Below are positions 50,815 through 59,284 of a stretch of 64,000 nt of DNA, in pieces; position 1 is the first letter of the stretch; every line of letters starts with the position of its first letter. This DNA comes from Brachybacterium fresconis (GTDB lineage: Bacteria; Actinomycetota; Actinomycetes; Actinomycetales; Dermabacteraceae): contig NZ_JAGIOC010000001.1 of assembly GCF_017876515.1 (NCBI RefSeq), forward strand, positions 1,116,001 through 1,180,000, read 5' to 3'. Under the pieces are notes generated by a model. The model saw nothing but the letters and a program-made list of their open reading frames with translations. It had not been told where the DNA came from and ran no database searches. The translations under genes and the position numbers were made by a program.

Positions 50815-52203
50815 ATGACGGACGGTTCCCCCCAGAGCACGGACGCGCCGCACCGGCGCCTCCGACGCCTCGACCCGTTCCGCTGGATCATCGAGAACCC
50901 CGGCACCGTCGATCTGATCGGCTTCGGTGCCGGCGCGCTCCTCATCCTCGTCTTCGCCGTCGGCACCGGAAGCTTCGGCTGGTGGACCCTGTTCACCGTG
51001 CCGATGATCGCCGCAGGGGCGCTCTGCCGGGTGCGTCCTCTGCTCGGCGTCATCGTCATCGGGATCCTCGCGGTCAGCCACCTGCTGGTGAACATCCCGG
51101 TCGTCGGCGGCGACGCGTTGACGTTCTACGCCATGTTCTGCGCCGTCGCCTACGGCGGACGCGCCGTCGGCTGGGTCGGGGTGGGGGCCGGTTTCCTCGG
51201 TGTCCTCGCCCAGGCCGGCTACTGGGGCGTGTTCACCTACTTCACGGAGTACGGCGGTCCGGCGCAGGCCGCGGGGACCTTCGCCGGGCTGATCACCATC
51301 GGTTCGATCACGATCGTGGCGATCTGGGCGCTGGCCAGCCTCCAGCGGGCCCGGGTGCGGCAGCTGGCCCTGATCAGCGACCGCGCCGAGCAGGCCGTCC
51401 GCGAGCGCGAGCAGCGGACCGCTCTCGCCGTCGCCGACGAGCGGGCCCGCATCGCCCGGGAGATGCACGACGTCGTCGCCCATTCCCTCTCCGTGATCAT
51501 CGCGCAGGCCGACGGCGGCCGGTTCGTCGCCTCCCAGCAGCCCGAGAAGGCGGTCGACGTGCTCGGCACCATCGGCGAGACCGGACGCGCGGCGCTCGCG
51601 GACATGCGCTCCCTGCTCGGCGTGCTGCGCCACGAGGACGAGACCAGCTTCGGGCCCCAGCCCGGCCCGCCGATGCTCGAGGACCTGGCCGACCGGGTGC
51701 GCGCCGCCGGGCTCGAGGTGGATCTCGACCTCGACGGCGATCTCGAGGATCTCTCCCAGGCGCTCGGCATGTCCGTGTTCCGCCTGGTCCAGGAGTCCCT
51801 GACCAACGTCCTCAAGCACGCCGGGGCCGGTGCCTCCGCGGCGGTCCGCATCCATCGCACCGCCGCGCACCTGGAGATCGAGATCCTCGACGACGGCCAG
51901 GGCACCGACCCCGCCTCCGACGGTCAGGGCCACGGCCTGACCGGGATGCGCGAGAGGATGTCCGTGTTCGGCGGCACTCTGCAGGCCGGGCCGCTCCCCG
52001 GTCGCGGATACCGGGTGCGGGCCGTGGTCCCGCTGGACGGCACCCTGCGCGGCGGCGAGACCGCTGACGGCCGGACCGCCGCCGCGCACCCCGACGACAC
52101 CCCGGGTCCCCCCGCCGGCCCCCCGGACACCGCCACCGGATCCGGTGCTGGATCCGGCACCGCCGCCCCCGACCCGTCCCACCCCGGAGGAGATCCCCGA
52201 TGA
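50815..52203 (+). CDS. NarL-type sensor histidine kinase
   Basis: 462 residues. Four to five N-terminal membrane helices (residues 33-175) are followed by a HisKA_3 domain with the phosphorylatable His218 in ARIAREMHDVVAHSLSVIIAQADGG. The HATPase part has EDLADRVRAAGLEV, FRLVQESLTNVLKHAGAG (N box) and the G box GHGLTGMRERMSVFGG. The last 60 residues are a Pro/Gly/Thr-rich tail. It pairs with the response regulator by 4-bp overlap. TACCCT ends 9 bases before ATG 50815, compatible with a near-leaderless transcript. Confidence 0.93.
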   Translation: MTDGSPQSTDAPHRRLRRLDPFRWIIENPGTVDLIGFGAGALLILVFAVGTGSFGWWTLFTVPMIAAGALCRVRPLLGVIVIGILAVSHLLVNIPVVGGDALTFYAMFCAVAYGGRAVGWVGVGAGFLGVLAQAGYWGVFTYFTEYGGPAQAAGTFAGLITIGSITIVAIWALASLQRARVRQLALISDRAEQAVREREQRTALAVADERARIAREMHDVVAHSLSVIIAQADGGRFVASQQPEKAVDVLGTIGETGRAALADMRSLLGVLRHEDETSFGPQPGPPMLEDLADRVRAAGLEVDLDLDGDLEDLSQALGMSVFRLVQESLTNVLKHAGAGASAAVRIHRTAAHLEIEILDDGQGTDPASDGQGHGLTGMRERMSVFGGTLQAGPLPGRGYRVRAVVPLDGTLRGGETADGRTAAAHPDDTPGPPAGPPDTATGSGAGSGTAAPDPSHPGGDPR

Positions 52204-52889
52204 CCGATCCACTCGACCGTCCCCTGCGCATCGCTCTGGTCGACGACCAGCCGCTCGTGCGCGCCGGCTTCGCGATGGTGATCGACTCGCAGCAGGACAT
52301 GGAGGTCGTCGTGCAGGCGGCCGACGGCGCCGCCGCCGTGCAGGACCTGCGCGCCCGCACCGTCGACGTCGTGCTCATGGACGTGCGGATGCCGCGGATG
52401 GACGGCATCGAGGCCACGCAGCGCATCCTCGAGCAGGCCCCGGAGGGCCGCGCCCCGAAGATCGTGGTGCTGACCACCTTCGACATCGACGAGTACGTCG
52501 TCTCGGCGATCCGTGCCGGAGCCAGCGGGTTCCTGCTCAAGGATGCCCAGCCCGAGGACCTGCTCGGCGCGATCCGCACCGTCCATCGCGGGGACGCCGT
52601 GATCGCCCCGTCGGCCACCCGTCGCCTGCTCGCCCGTGTGGTCGCGACCCCCGAGCCGCAGGAGCAGGACACCTCGCCCCTGGACGCCCTCACCGAGCGG
52701 GAGCGGGAGGTGCTCTCGCTGATGGGCCGCGGCTGCTCGAACCAGGAGATCGGGGCCCGGCTCTTCGTCGCCGAGGCGACCGTGAAGACGCATGTGGGGC
52801 GCGTGCTGGCCAAACTCGGCGCGCGCGACCGGGTCCAGGCCGTGATCATCGCCTTCGAGACCGGGCTGGTCGCCCCCGGTGCCGACTGA
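52200..52889 (+). CDS. NarL/LuxR-family response regulator
   Basis: 229 residues. The receiver domain has the acidic pair in LVDDQPLVRAG and the phosphoacceptor Asp61 in VLMDVRMPRMDGIEATQ, Thr in VLTTFDIDEYV and Lys in GFLLKDAQPEDL. The C-terminal LuxR helix-turn-helix is LTEREREVLSLMGRGCSNQEIGARLFVAEATVKTHVGRVLAKLG. It probably activates the downstream ABC exporter, whose leader carries a palindrome of suitable form. Confidence 0.94.
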   Translation: MTDPLDRPLRIALVDDQPLVRAGFAMVIDSQQDMEVVVQAADGAAAVQDLRARTVDVVLMDVRMPRMDGIEATQRILEQAPEGRAPKIVVLTTFDIDEYVVSAIRAGASGFLLKDAQPEDLLGAIRTVHRGDAVIAPSATRRLLARVVATPEPQEQDTSPLDALTEREREVLSLMGRGCSNQEIGARLFVAEATVKTHVGRVLAKLGARDRVQAVIIAFETGLVAPGAD

Positions 52890-52910
52890 GACGCCGGACC
52901 GGACGGTGCC

Positions 52911-52941
52911 GTCGGGTCCGCAGACGCGCCCCGGACCCGAC
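52911..52941 (+). terminator. Hairpin after response regulator gene
   Basis: Perfect 10-bp arms GTCGGGTCCG and CGGACCCGAC around an 11-nt loop, 21 bases after the regulator stop. No U-tract, so partial termination or mRNA protection is equally possible. Confidence 0.45.
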
Positions 52942-52996
52942 GATCCCCTGGCCTGACCGGCTCGGCGGCCCCGCCGCCGTCATCCCCTGGTATGAC
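52941..52996 (+). promoter_or_regulatory. Candidate response-regulator operator upstream of the ABC exporter
   Basis: GTCATCCCCTGGTATGAC (52979-52996) is an imperfect palindrome with arms GTCATCCC and GGTATGAC (one mismatch in 8 bp). A degenerate copy, ATCCCCTGGCCTGACC (52943-52958), lies 39 bases before it in the same orientation. It sits about 120 bases before the ABC ATPase start, downstream of a NarL-type regulator that would bind as a dimer. Confidence 0.45.
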
Positions 52997-53113
52997 CCCG
53001 TCCCATCCCCCGGTCTGGCCGCAGCCGGCAGGTCGCGACCCGAGACGGACGCTCCCCGGCACCCGGACGCGGGAACATCGTCATGACCGCACACCCCGTG
53101 ACGAAGGATCCCG

Positions 53114-53851
53114 ATGACAGCCCAGCCCGTCCCCGCTCCACCCGCCACCGCGGAGGCCACCTCCCCCGCCATCGTCGCCCGCGGCGTGACCCGCACCTAC
53201 GGCACCGGCGCCGGGACCGTCACCGCCCTGGACGCGGTGGACCTCGACATCGCCCGCGGGGCGTTCACCGCGATCATGGGCCCCTCCGGCTCCGGCAAGT
53301 CCACCCTCCTGCACACCCTGGCCGGCCTCGACGTCGTCGACGACGGCTCGATCCGCATCGACGGCACCGAGATCACCGACCTCGGCGACGACGCCTTGAC
53401 GCGCCTGCGCCGGGAGCGGGTCGGCTTCGTGTTCCAGTCCTTCAACCTGCTGCCGATGCTCAGCGCCGAGCAGAACATCCTGCTGCCGCTCGAGCTCGCC
53501 GGCAGACGCGTGGACCGCGCCTGGCTGGAGACCATCACCACCGCCTTCGGCCTGACCGACCGCCTCGATCATCTGCCCTCGCAGCTCTCGGGCGGGCAGG
53601 TCCAGCGTGTCGCCATCGCCCGGGCCCTGGTCACCTCTCCCGCGGTCGTCTTCGCCGACGAGCCCACCGGCAACCTCGACTCCCGCACCACCGAGGAGGT
53701 GCTGGACTTCCTGCGACTGTCCGTGGACGAGTTCGGCCAGACGGTCGTCATGGTCACCCATGAGCGCGAGGCCGCCGAGCGCGCGGACCGGATCGTCTCC
53801 CTGGCCGACGGCCGTCTGGCCGCCGACGAGGATCTGCGGGGCCGGCACTGA
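53114..53851 (+). CDS. ABC transporter ATP-binding protein (MacB/LolD type)
   Basis: 245 residues. Walker A GPSGSGKSTLLHTLAGLD, Q-loop VGFVFQSFNLLPMLSAEQNILLPLELAG, signature LSGGQVQRVAIARALVTSPAVVFADEPTGNLDSRT and H-loop VVMVTHEREAAERAD. The FQSFNLLPxLxAxxN motif marks the MacB/LolD exporter class, which drives conformational work or lipoprotein/peptide export. The stop shares a base with the permease start (TGATG). Confidence 0.95.
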   Translation: MTAQPVPAPPATAEATSPAIVARGVTRTYGTGAGTVTALDAVDLDIARGAFTAIMGPSGSGKSTLLHTLAGLDVVDDGSIRIDGTEITDLGDDALTRLRRERVGFVFQSFNLLPMLSAEQNILLPLELAGRRVDRAWLETITTAFGLTDRLDHLPSQLSGGQVQRVAIARALVTSPAVVFADEPTGNLDSRTTEEVLDFLRLSVDEFGQTVVMVTHEREAAERADRIVSLADGRLAADEDLRGRH

Positions 53852-56367
53852 TGGCGCGCCGCACCCCGCTGAAGCTCACCCCGCTGCGCCGCCACCTCGC
53901 GGCCGTCCTGACCATCGCGCTGTCCTGCGCCTTCGTCACCATCATGGTGCTGGCCGGCAATCTCATGCAGGCCTCGTTGGCCTCCCAGGCCAGCCAGCAG
54001 TACGACGGGGCCGATCTCGAGATCTCTCGCCCCCTGACCGATGAGCAGTTCTCCTCCGAGCGGCCTCTTCCAGCTCCCGAGATCGACGGCGCCGAGCAGA
54101 CCTGGCCGCTGCTGACCAACTACCTGCAGCTGACCTCCGAGGCGGACGGTGGCAGCGCATTCCTCTCGGCGGCCATGCTCCCGCCCTCGGCCACGGCCGA
54201 GCAGGCCCTGACCGACGGCGAGCTGCCCTCGGCGGCCGACGAGGTCGTGCTCGACACGGCCGCCGCCGAGGCTCTCGAGGTCTCCCTCGGGGACACCGTC
54301 ACCCTGGCGGCGGACGTCTCCCCCACCGGTCAGGAGGCGAGCTTCACCGTCACCGGCCTCGCCCCCACCGCCGAGGGATCCGTCTTCGGCGGCACCCCCC
54401 GCGTGCTGGTCACCGACGCCGACGCGGCCGCGCTGCTGGGCCCCACCGAGGGCACGCTGACCGAGACCTGGCTGGCCTCTGTCCCGGAGGGCACCGATCC
54501 GGCCACCGTGGCCGAGGCCGCGAGCAGCGGTGACGTCACCGTGCGCAGCGTCGAGGAGGCCGAGCAGGAGGCGACCTCCGAGCTCACCCAGGGCTCCGCC
54601 GCCCTGGGGATGATGCTCGGCGTGTTCGTGGTGATCGCCCTGTTCACCAGCGCCGTGGTCATCGCCAACACCTTCGCGGTCACCATCGCCCAGCGCACCC
54701 GATCCCTCGCCCTGCTGCGCACGCTGGGGGCCACTCGCGGCCAGGTGCGCCGCGTCGTGCTGCGGGAGTCCCTGCTGGTCGGCGTGCTCGGCGCCGTCGC
54801 CGGCCTGGTCAGCGGTCATCTGCTGGTCCAGGCCGCCCTGGCCGTGGCCGATGCCGTGGGCTGGCTCGACGGGCTGATGATCGTCCCGGTCGGCCTGTGG
54901 TCGGTGCTGCTGCCGGTGATCGCCGGGGTGGTCATCACCCTGGCAGCGAGCCTGGCCCCGATGCGCGCGGCCACCCGGGTGGCACCGCTGCAGGCGCTGC
55001 GGCCCGAGCCGCCCTCGCAGCGCCGCGGGCTCGGCGCCCGCGGCGTGATCGGCATCGTGGCCGTCGTGCTCGGTGTCCTCGCCCTGGTCGGCGGCACCCT
55101 GCTGGCCGTGCAGGACGCGCCCTCGCTCGGAGTCCTGCTGGCGATGGCCGGGGGCGTGGTCAGCTTCACCGGCGTGCTGCTGGTGCTGATCGTCCTGACC
55201 CGCCCGCTGTCCTCCCTGATCGGCCGGATCATGGGCCGCTTCGGAGGACTCCCGGCGAGGGTGGCCAGCGCCAACGTCGCCCGGAATCCCCGGCGCAGCG
55301 CCGCCACGATCTCGGCCCTGCTCATCGGCACCACGCTGATGACGATGATGGCCGTCGGCGCGCGCACTGCCGAGGAGACGCTGACCTCGGAGCTCGATTC
55401 CCGTCGTCCGATCGACCTCATCGTCAGTGCCGAGGAGATGCCCGAGGACGGGGTCGATCAGATCGCCGGGATCGAGGGCATGGACGGGGCTCAGCCCGCC
55501 GCCCGCACGGACATCGACGTCGGAACCACCGAGCCGATGACGCTGTACGGCACATCCCCCGACGCCGTGCGTGAGACCTCCCACCGGCCCGGCATGGCCG
55601 ACGAGCTCGAGGACGGCATCGTGCTGCTGGGGTCCGAGCGGGCCGAGCGGTTCGGCGTCACGGACGGGCAGACCCTGAGGGTCGAAGGTGCCGACGGGAG
55701 CCCGCAGGAGCTGCGGGTCCAGATCGACGCCAATCTGGCGATGTCCCTGGTCACCCCCGCCACCCTCGAGCAGATCGCCGGGGACGGGGCCACCCCCGTG
55801 GTCCTGGGTGACTTCGCTGATCCGGGCACCGCCGAGCGCGGGGACCTCGACGCCATGACCCTGGTCAACACGATCACCGAACAGACCGCCACGTCGGGCT
55901 GGTCCGAGGTCAGCACCGACGTCGGCGGCGCCGAACGCGAGATGTACGGGCAGATCCTCGACATCCTGCTGGGCATCGTTGTGGCCCTGCTCGCGGTCGC
56001 CGTGGTGGTCGCGCTGGTGGGGGTGGCCAACACCCTCAGCCTCGGTGTCGTCGAACGAACCTCGGAGAACGCCCTGCTGCGGGCGCTGGGCACCACGCGG
56101 CGCCAGATGCGGGCCATGCTCGGCTGGGAAGGCGTTCTGCTCGCCGTGGTCGGAGCCGTGCTCGGCATCGTGATCGGCAGCGGGTACGGGGTGCTCGGCA
56201 TCAATGCTCTGCTGGGGTCCACCTACCCGGTCACGGTCACCATCCCCTGGGGCCAGGTCGGCCTGGTGCTGCTGCTCGCGATCCTCGCCGGGGGCGCGGC
56301 CTCGGTCCTGCCCGGTCGGGCCGCAGCCCGCACCGCGCCGGCGGCCGCGCTGGCCGGCGGTGAGTGA
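53851..56367 (+). CDS. ABC transporter permease, FtsX-like (8-10 TM, two FtsX domains)
   Basis: 838 residues. The first helix (LAAVLTIALSCAFVTIMVLAGNLM) is followed by a large extracytoplasmic domain (about residues 40-240), then an FtsX unit (LGMMLGVFVVIALFTSAVVIANTFAVTIAQRTRSLALLRTLGATRGQVRRVVLRESLLVGVLGAVAGL). A second cluster with ASANVARNPRRSAATISALLIGTTLM begins the second half, with another ectodomain and a final FtsX unit (VGVANTLSLGVVERTSENALLRALGTTRRQMRAMLGWEGVLLAVVGAVLG). The substrate is unknown; typical roles are antimicrobial peptide sensing/removal or lipoprotein export. Confidence 0.92.
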   Translation: MARRTPLKLTPLRRHLAAVLTIALSCAFVTIMVLAGNLMQASLASQASQQYDGADLEISRPLTDEQFSSERPLPAPEIDGAEQTWPLLTNYLQLTSEADGGSAFLSAAMLPPSATAEQALTDGELPSAADEVVLDTAAAEALEVSLGDTVTLAADVSPTGQEASFTVTGLAPTAEGSVFGGTPRVLVTDADAAALLGPTEGTLTETWLASVPEGTDPATVAEAASSGDVTVRSVEEAEQEATSELTQGSAALGMMLGVFVVIALFTSAVVIANTFAVTIAQRTRSLALLRTLGATRGQVRRVVLRESLLVGVLGAVAGLVSGHLLVQAALAVADAVGWLDGLMIVPVGLWSVLLPVIAGVVITLAASLAPMRAATRVAPLQALRPEPPSQRRGLGARGVIGIVAVVLGVLALVGGTLLAVQDAPSLGVLLAMAGGVVSFTGVLLVLIVLTRPLSSLIGRIMGRFGGLPARVASANVARNPRRSAATISALLIGTTLMTMMAVGARTAEETLTSELDSRRPIDLIVSAEEMPEDGVDQIAGIEGMDGAQPAARTDIDVGTTEPMTLYGTSPDAVRETSHRPGMADELEDGIVLLGSERAERFGVTDGQTLRVEGADGSPQELRVQIDANLAMSLVTPATLEQIAGDGATPVVLGDFADPGTAERGDLDAMTLVNTITEQTATSGWSEVSTDVGGAEREMYGQILDILLGIVVALLAVAVVVALVGVANTLSLGVVERTSENALLRALGTTRRQMRAMLGWEGVLLAVVGAVLGIVIGSGYGVLGINALLGSTYPVTVTIPWGQVGLVLLLAILAGGAASVLPGRAAARTAPAAALAGGE

Positions 56368-56416
56368 CGCGCAGAGGTCCTGAGGAGACCGGGCCGGTGC
56401 GACGGCCAGCAGAGAG

Positions 56417-56456
56417 GACGGGCCCTGCCCCGGAACGCTCCGGAGCAGGGCCCGTC
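56417..56456. terminator. Terminator hairpin after the ABC permease gene
   Basis: Arms GACGGGCCCTGC (56417-56428) and GCAGGGCCCGTC (56445-56456) are perfectly complementary over 12 bp, with an inner CCGGA/TCCGG stem. It lies 50 bases past the permease stop, between convergent genes. Confidence 0.7.
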
Positions 56457-56530
56457 CCTCACAGCACGTCGATCAGACTCCACCCCCGGACCGATCTCCT
56501 ACCGTTCGTCCCTCACAGCACGTCGATCAG
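56453..56530 (-). repeat. 24-bp direct repeat, second copy spanning a stop codon
   Basis: CGTCCCTCACAGCACGTCGA followed by TCAG occurs at 56453-56476 and again, identical, at 56507-56530. The second copy contains the stop codon (TCA, 56527-56529) of the leftward membrane-protein gene; the first lies 54 bases further downstream on that strand and abuts the permease terminator. Confidence 0.85.
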
Positions 56531-56976
56531 TCGTCACCGCCCGGCAACGGGGTCGACCGCACCAGGTTCAACAGCAGCACGAACAGCACGATCGCCAGGC
56601 TGAGGGCGAGACCGCCCGGCCAATACAGACCGGTGCGCAGCAGGCTCGCTCCGACCAGCGCCTGGAACAGCTGCCAGGTGATGCCGTATCCGAGACCGAA
56701 TCGCCCGGCGACCAGGATCGACCGGGCAGCCAGTGCCGTGCCGGCCGCGAAGATGAGCAGGAAGACCCCCAGGCCGATGCCGAACCGGCCGTTCAAGCCT
56801 CCCGCGGTGACCATCACGAAGCAGTAGGTGGCGGTGGCCGCGAGCAGCAGGGTCTCGACCCCGAGGAGGGCCGCGACGGTCGGGCGGATCCGCGGGCCGG
56901 GTGCTGGGGCGCCACCGGGACCGGAGCCGGCATCGCCAGAGGCCGTGGATCCGGCGGAGTGGGTATCGGTGGGCAT
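56527..56976 (-). CDS. Small integral membrane protein, unknown function
   Basis: 149 residues, not recognised. A Gly/Ala/Pro-rich N-terminal 30 residues (SGDAGSGPGGAPAPGP) is followed by four predicted membrane segments: VAALLGVETLLLAATATYCFVMV, FGIGLGVFLLIFAAGTALAARSI, YGITWQLFQALVGASLL and GLALSLAIVLFVLLLNLV. Similar-looking four-helix proteins are common in actinobacteria and uncharacterised. It is convergent with the ABC exporter and divergent from whiB1. Confidence 0.7.
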   Translation of the reverse strand: MPTDTHSAGSTASGDAGSGPGGAPAPGPRIRPTVAALLGVETLLLAATATYCFVMVTAGGLNGRFGIGLGVFLLIFAAGTALAARSILVAGRFGLGYGITWQLFQALVGASLLRTGLYWPGGLALSLAIVLFVLLLNLVRSTPLPGGDD

Positions 56977-57340
56977 GGGGAGACTGTATCCGTCGGCGGC
57001 GACCTCCCGCAGATCACCGCTCCCGCGCCTCCCTCACCCCGTCGCGCCCCGCCCGAAGCACTCCCCGCGGCCTTTTTCAACGCCTTCGTGCCGGGCATCA
57101 CGCCGCCCTCCGACCTTGTGGGAAGTGCCACCCAGCTCGGCCACGCAGGCCCTTGTCGAGGCCGCGACCTGCCCAGAGAATGGAGGTCGGCTCGCTTTGA
57201 CGTCGAGATCCGCGACAGCTGTCGCCGCCGCCGGATCCGCATCGACGAGCCGGAGACCCGAGAACGCCCCACCCGGAGCGACCCTCGCCGCGTCACGCCC
57301 CACGGGGTGGGGCGTGGCGTTCTGGAAAGAGAGAGTGACG
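56977..57340 (+). promoter_or_regulatory. 364-bp region upstream of whiB1
   Basis: No gene supported; the open frame that runs through it into whiB1 has no similarity before the whiB1 ATG. A long leader is usual for whiB1 genes, which in relatives are controlled by several factors. No confident -35/-10 pair stands out; a GCTTTGACGTCG near 57193-57204 holds TTGACG, but a matching -10 is not clear. Confidence 0.35.
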
Positions 57341-57589
57341 ATGGACTGGCGCCACCGTGCCGAGTGCCTCAACCATGATCCCGAGCTGTTCTTCCCGATC
57401 GGGAACACCGGACCGGCGATCACGCAGATCCAGGAGGCGAAGGCGGTGTGCCAGAAGTGCGACGTCATGACTGCATGCCTCAAGTTCGCCCTCGAGTCCG
57501 GTCAGGATTCTGGCGTCTGGGGAGGTCTTTCCGAGGACGAGCGTCGCTCCCTGAAGCGGCGCAACGCGCGCGCCCGCCGCGCCAGCTGA
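57341..57589 (+). CDS. whiB1: WhiB-family redox regulator, WhiB1/WblE type
   Basis: 82 residues. The four iron-sulfur ligands are Cys9, Cys37, Cys40 and Cys46 (C-x27-C-x2-C-x5-C). The start MDWRHRAECLNHDPELFFPIGNTGPA and the GVWGGLSEDERRSLKRRNARARR tail match mycobacterial WhiB1, an essential nitric-oxide-sensitive [4Fe-4S] protein that binds the primary sigma factor. ATG 57341 is selected on homology; GTG 57335 is possible. The neighbouring pdtaS-type kinase gene in convergent orientation reproduces the mycobacterial whiB1-Rv3220c synteny. Confidence 0.95.
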   Translation: MDWRHRAECLNHDPELFFPIGNTGPAITQIQEAKAVCQKCDVMTACLKFALESGQDSGVWGGLSEDERRSLKRRNARARRAS

Positions 57590-57628
57590 ACCCTCGTCCT
57601 GCGTCCCGGAACGCCGGGTCGCGGGACA

Positions 57629-57691
57629 TCCGCCCGGGGCGGAGTGCGTGCAGGCGCTGAGCGCCTTCGCGACCTCTCCGCCCCGGGCGGA
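57629..57691. terminator. Bidirectional terminator between whiB1 and pdtaS
   Basis: A perfect 16-bp inverted repeat TCCGCCCGGGGCGGAG (57629-57644) and CTCCGCCCCGGGCGGA (57676-57691) with a 31-nt loop fills the gap between the convergent genes. Each arm is itself nearly palindromic around the CCCGGG core. Confidence 0.7.
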
Positions 57692-57696
57692 CCTGA

Positions 57697-59187
57697 TCAG
57701 AGCGTGAGCGGGTCCAGGTGCACGTCGACCACCGCCCGCGTCCCCCCGTCGGGAGAGTCCTGCCAGGTCAGGGTCCCGCCCAGCTGACCCTGCACCAGCG
57801 TGAGCGCGATATTCGTGCCCAGACCGGTCGGCTTGGCCGCTCCCATCCCCTCGCCGTCGTCCTCGATGTTGATGACCAGATGCGAACCCTTCCGCTCGCT
57901 GCGGACGCTCAGGGTGCCACCGGTCTCCGAGAGCCCGTGCTCCACGGCGTTCGTGGCCAGCTCCGTGACCACCAGGGCGAGCGGGGTCGCTTCCTCTGCC
58001 CGGATCGACCCCACCCGGCCGAACTTCTCGGTGCGCACCTCCACCTGGGACTCGGTGAGCCGGGGCGCTCCGGCCCGGTGCACGGTGGCGCTGGCGGCGT
58101 CCACCGCCAGGCGCAGGCAGCGATCGATCACGTCGTCGAAGTGGACGGCCTCCTCCGAGCCCTGCAGCAGGGACTCGTGCACCAGGGCGATCGTCGAGAC
58201 CCGGCGCATGGCCTCGCTGAGCGCATCACGCGCCTCGTCGGACTTCATCCGTCGCGACTGCATCCTCAGCAGTGCCGCGACCGTCTGGAGATTGTTCTTG
58301 ACCCGGTGGTGGACCTCGCGGATGGTCGCATCCTTGGTGATCAGCTCCCGTTCCCGGCGGCGCAGCTCCGTCACGTCGCGCACCAGGATGATCGCGCCGG
58401 TGCGCTGCTCCTTCTCGGTCAGCGGCACGGCGCGCAGAGACAGCGTTCCCCCGCGGGCCTGCATGTCGGAGCGCCAGGCGGCGCGCCCCATGAGCACCAG
58501 GGGCAGGGACTCGTCCACCGGGCTGCGCGTCTGCAGCACCTCGGTGGACAGCTCGGCCAGGGTGATGCCCTCCATGTCGCCCTCGACGCCGAAGCGATGG
58601 AAGGCGGACAGCGCGTTGGGCGAGGCCCACTGGACGACCCCGCCGCCGTCGAGCTCGACGACGCCGTCTCCGACCCGGGGGGCGCCGCGGCGGGGCGGGA
58701 TGGGCGCGCCCTCGATCGGGAAGGCCCCTGCCTGCAGCATGCGCAGCACGCGCACGCCGAGCTGATGCTGTCGGATCTCGTTCGTCGAGCGGATCCCGTC
58801 GCTGATCGGGCTCTCCGCCGCCAGCACCGCCAGCGTGCTGCCGTTCTTGCGGACCGGCACCAGCAGGCCGGTGGCCTCCCGGCCCTCGCGCTCGATCGGG
58901 GTGGGCTCGCCGAAGGGCTCCGCCCCCTCGAGCAGGGCGGGGATCTCGGAGTCCGTATCGGCCTCGAGCAGGTTCCCGACCGGATCCTCGTAGTAGACGG
59001 TGGAGCCGGTCGCGGGTCGGCAGTGGGCCACGGCCTGCGGACCGTCCGCGCTCTGGATCCACAGCACCAGATCCGATCGGAGCAGATCGGAGACGAGGTT
59101 CCAGTCCCCGACGAGGTGCTGGAGCCAATCGGCCTCCTTCTCGGTCAGGGCGCGGGCGTCGGCGAGGAACTTGGACAGGCTCGGCAT
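57697..59187 (-). CDS. pdtaS: PdtaS-type sensor histidine kinase
   Basis: 496 residues, cytoplasmic. The N-terminal GAF-like domain (about residues 5-150: ALTEKEADWLQHLVGDWNLVSDLLRSDLVLWI) is followed by a PAS-like domain (GVVELDGGGVVQWASPNALSAFHRFG), then a HisKA_2 domain with H-box ATIREVHHRVKNNLQTVAALLRMQ (His294 most likely). The HATPase carries LALVVTELATNAVEHGLSETGG and GLGTNIALTLVQGQLGG. PdtaS-family kinases signal to an ANTAR RNA-binding regulator (PdtaR), not found in this window. The start ATG 59187 fits homology. Confidence 0.9.
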   Translation of the reverse strand: MPSLSKFLADARALTEKEADWLQHLVGDWNLVSDLLRSDLVLWIQSADGPQAVAHCRPATGSTVYYEDPVGNLLEADTDSEIPALLEGAEPFGEPTPIEREGREATGLLVPVRKNGSTLAVLAAESPISDGIRSTNEIRQHQLGVRVLRMLQAGAFPIEGAPIPPRRGAPRVGDGVVELDGGGVVQWASPNALSAFHRFGVEGDMEGITLAELSTEVLQTRSPVDESLPLVLMGRAAWRSDMQARGGTLSLRAVPLTEKEQRTGAIILVRDVTELRRRERELITKDATIREVHHRVKNNLQTVAALLRMQSRRMKSDEARDALSEAMRRVSTIALVHESLLQGSEEAVHFDDVIDRCLRLAVDAASATVHRAGAPRLTESQVEVRTEKFGRVGSIRAEEATPLALVVTELATNAVEHGLSETGGTLSVRSERKGSHLVINIEDDGEGMGAAKPTGLGTNIALTLVQGQLGGTLTWQDSPDGGTRAVVDVHLDPLTL

Positions 59188-59225
59188 GCGCCCAGGATAG
59201 TGCGATCCCCCGGGGTGGACGCGAC

Positions 59226-59253
59226 CTGACCGCCGTCGCTCCTGCCGTAGGCT
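59226..59253 (+). promoter_or_regulatory. Promoter of the DUF2505 gene
   Basis: CTGACC (59226-59231) and TAGGCT (59248-59253) with a 16-nt spacer, about 31 bases before ATG 59285, followed by a GGGAAGGACGAGG ribosome-binding region. Confidence 0.45.
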
Positions 59254-59284
59254 GAGACCGACCGATCCCCCGGGAAGGACGAGG

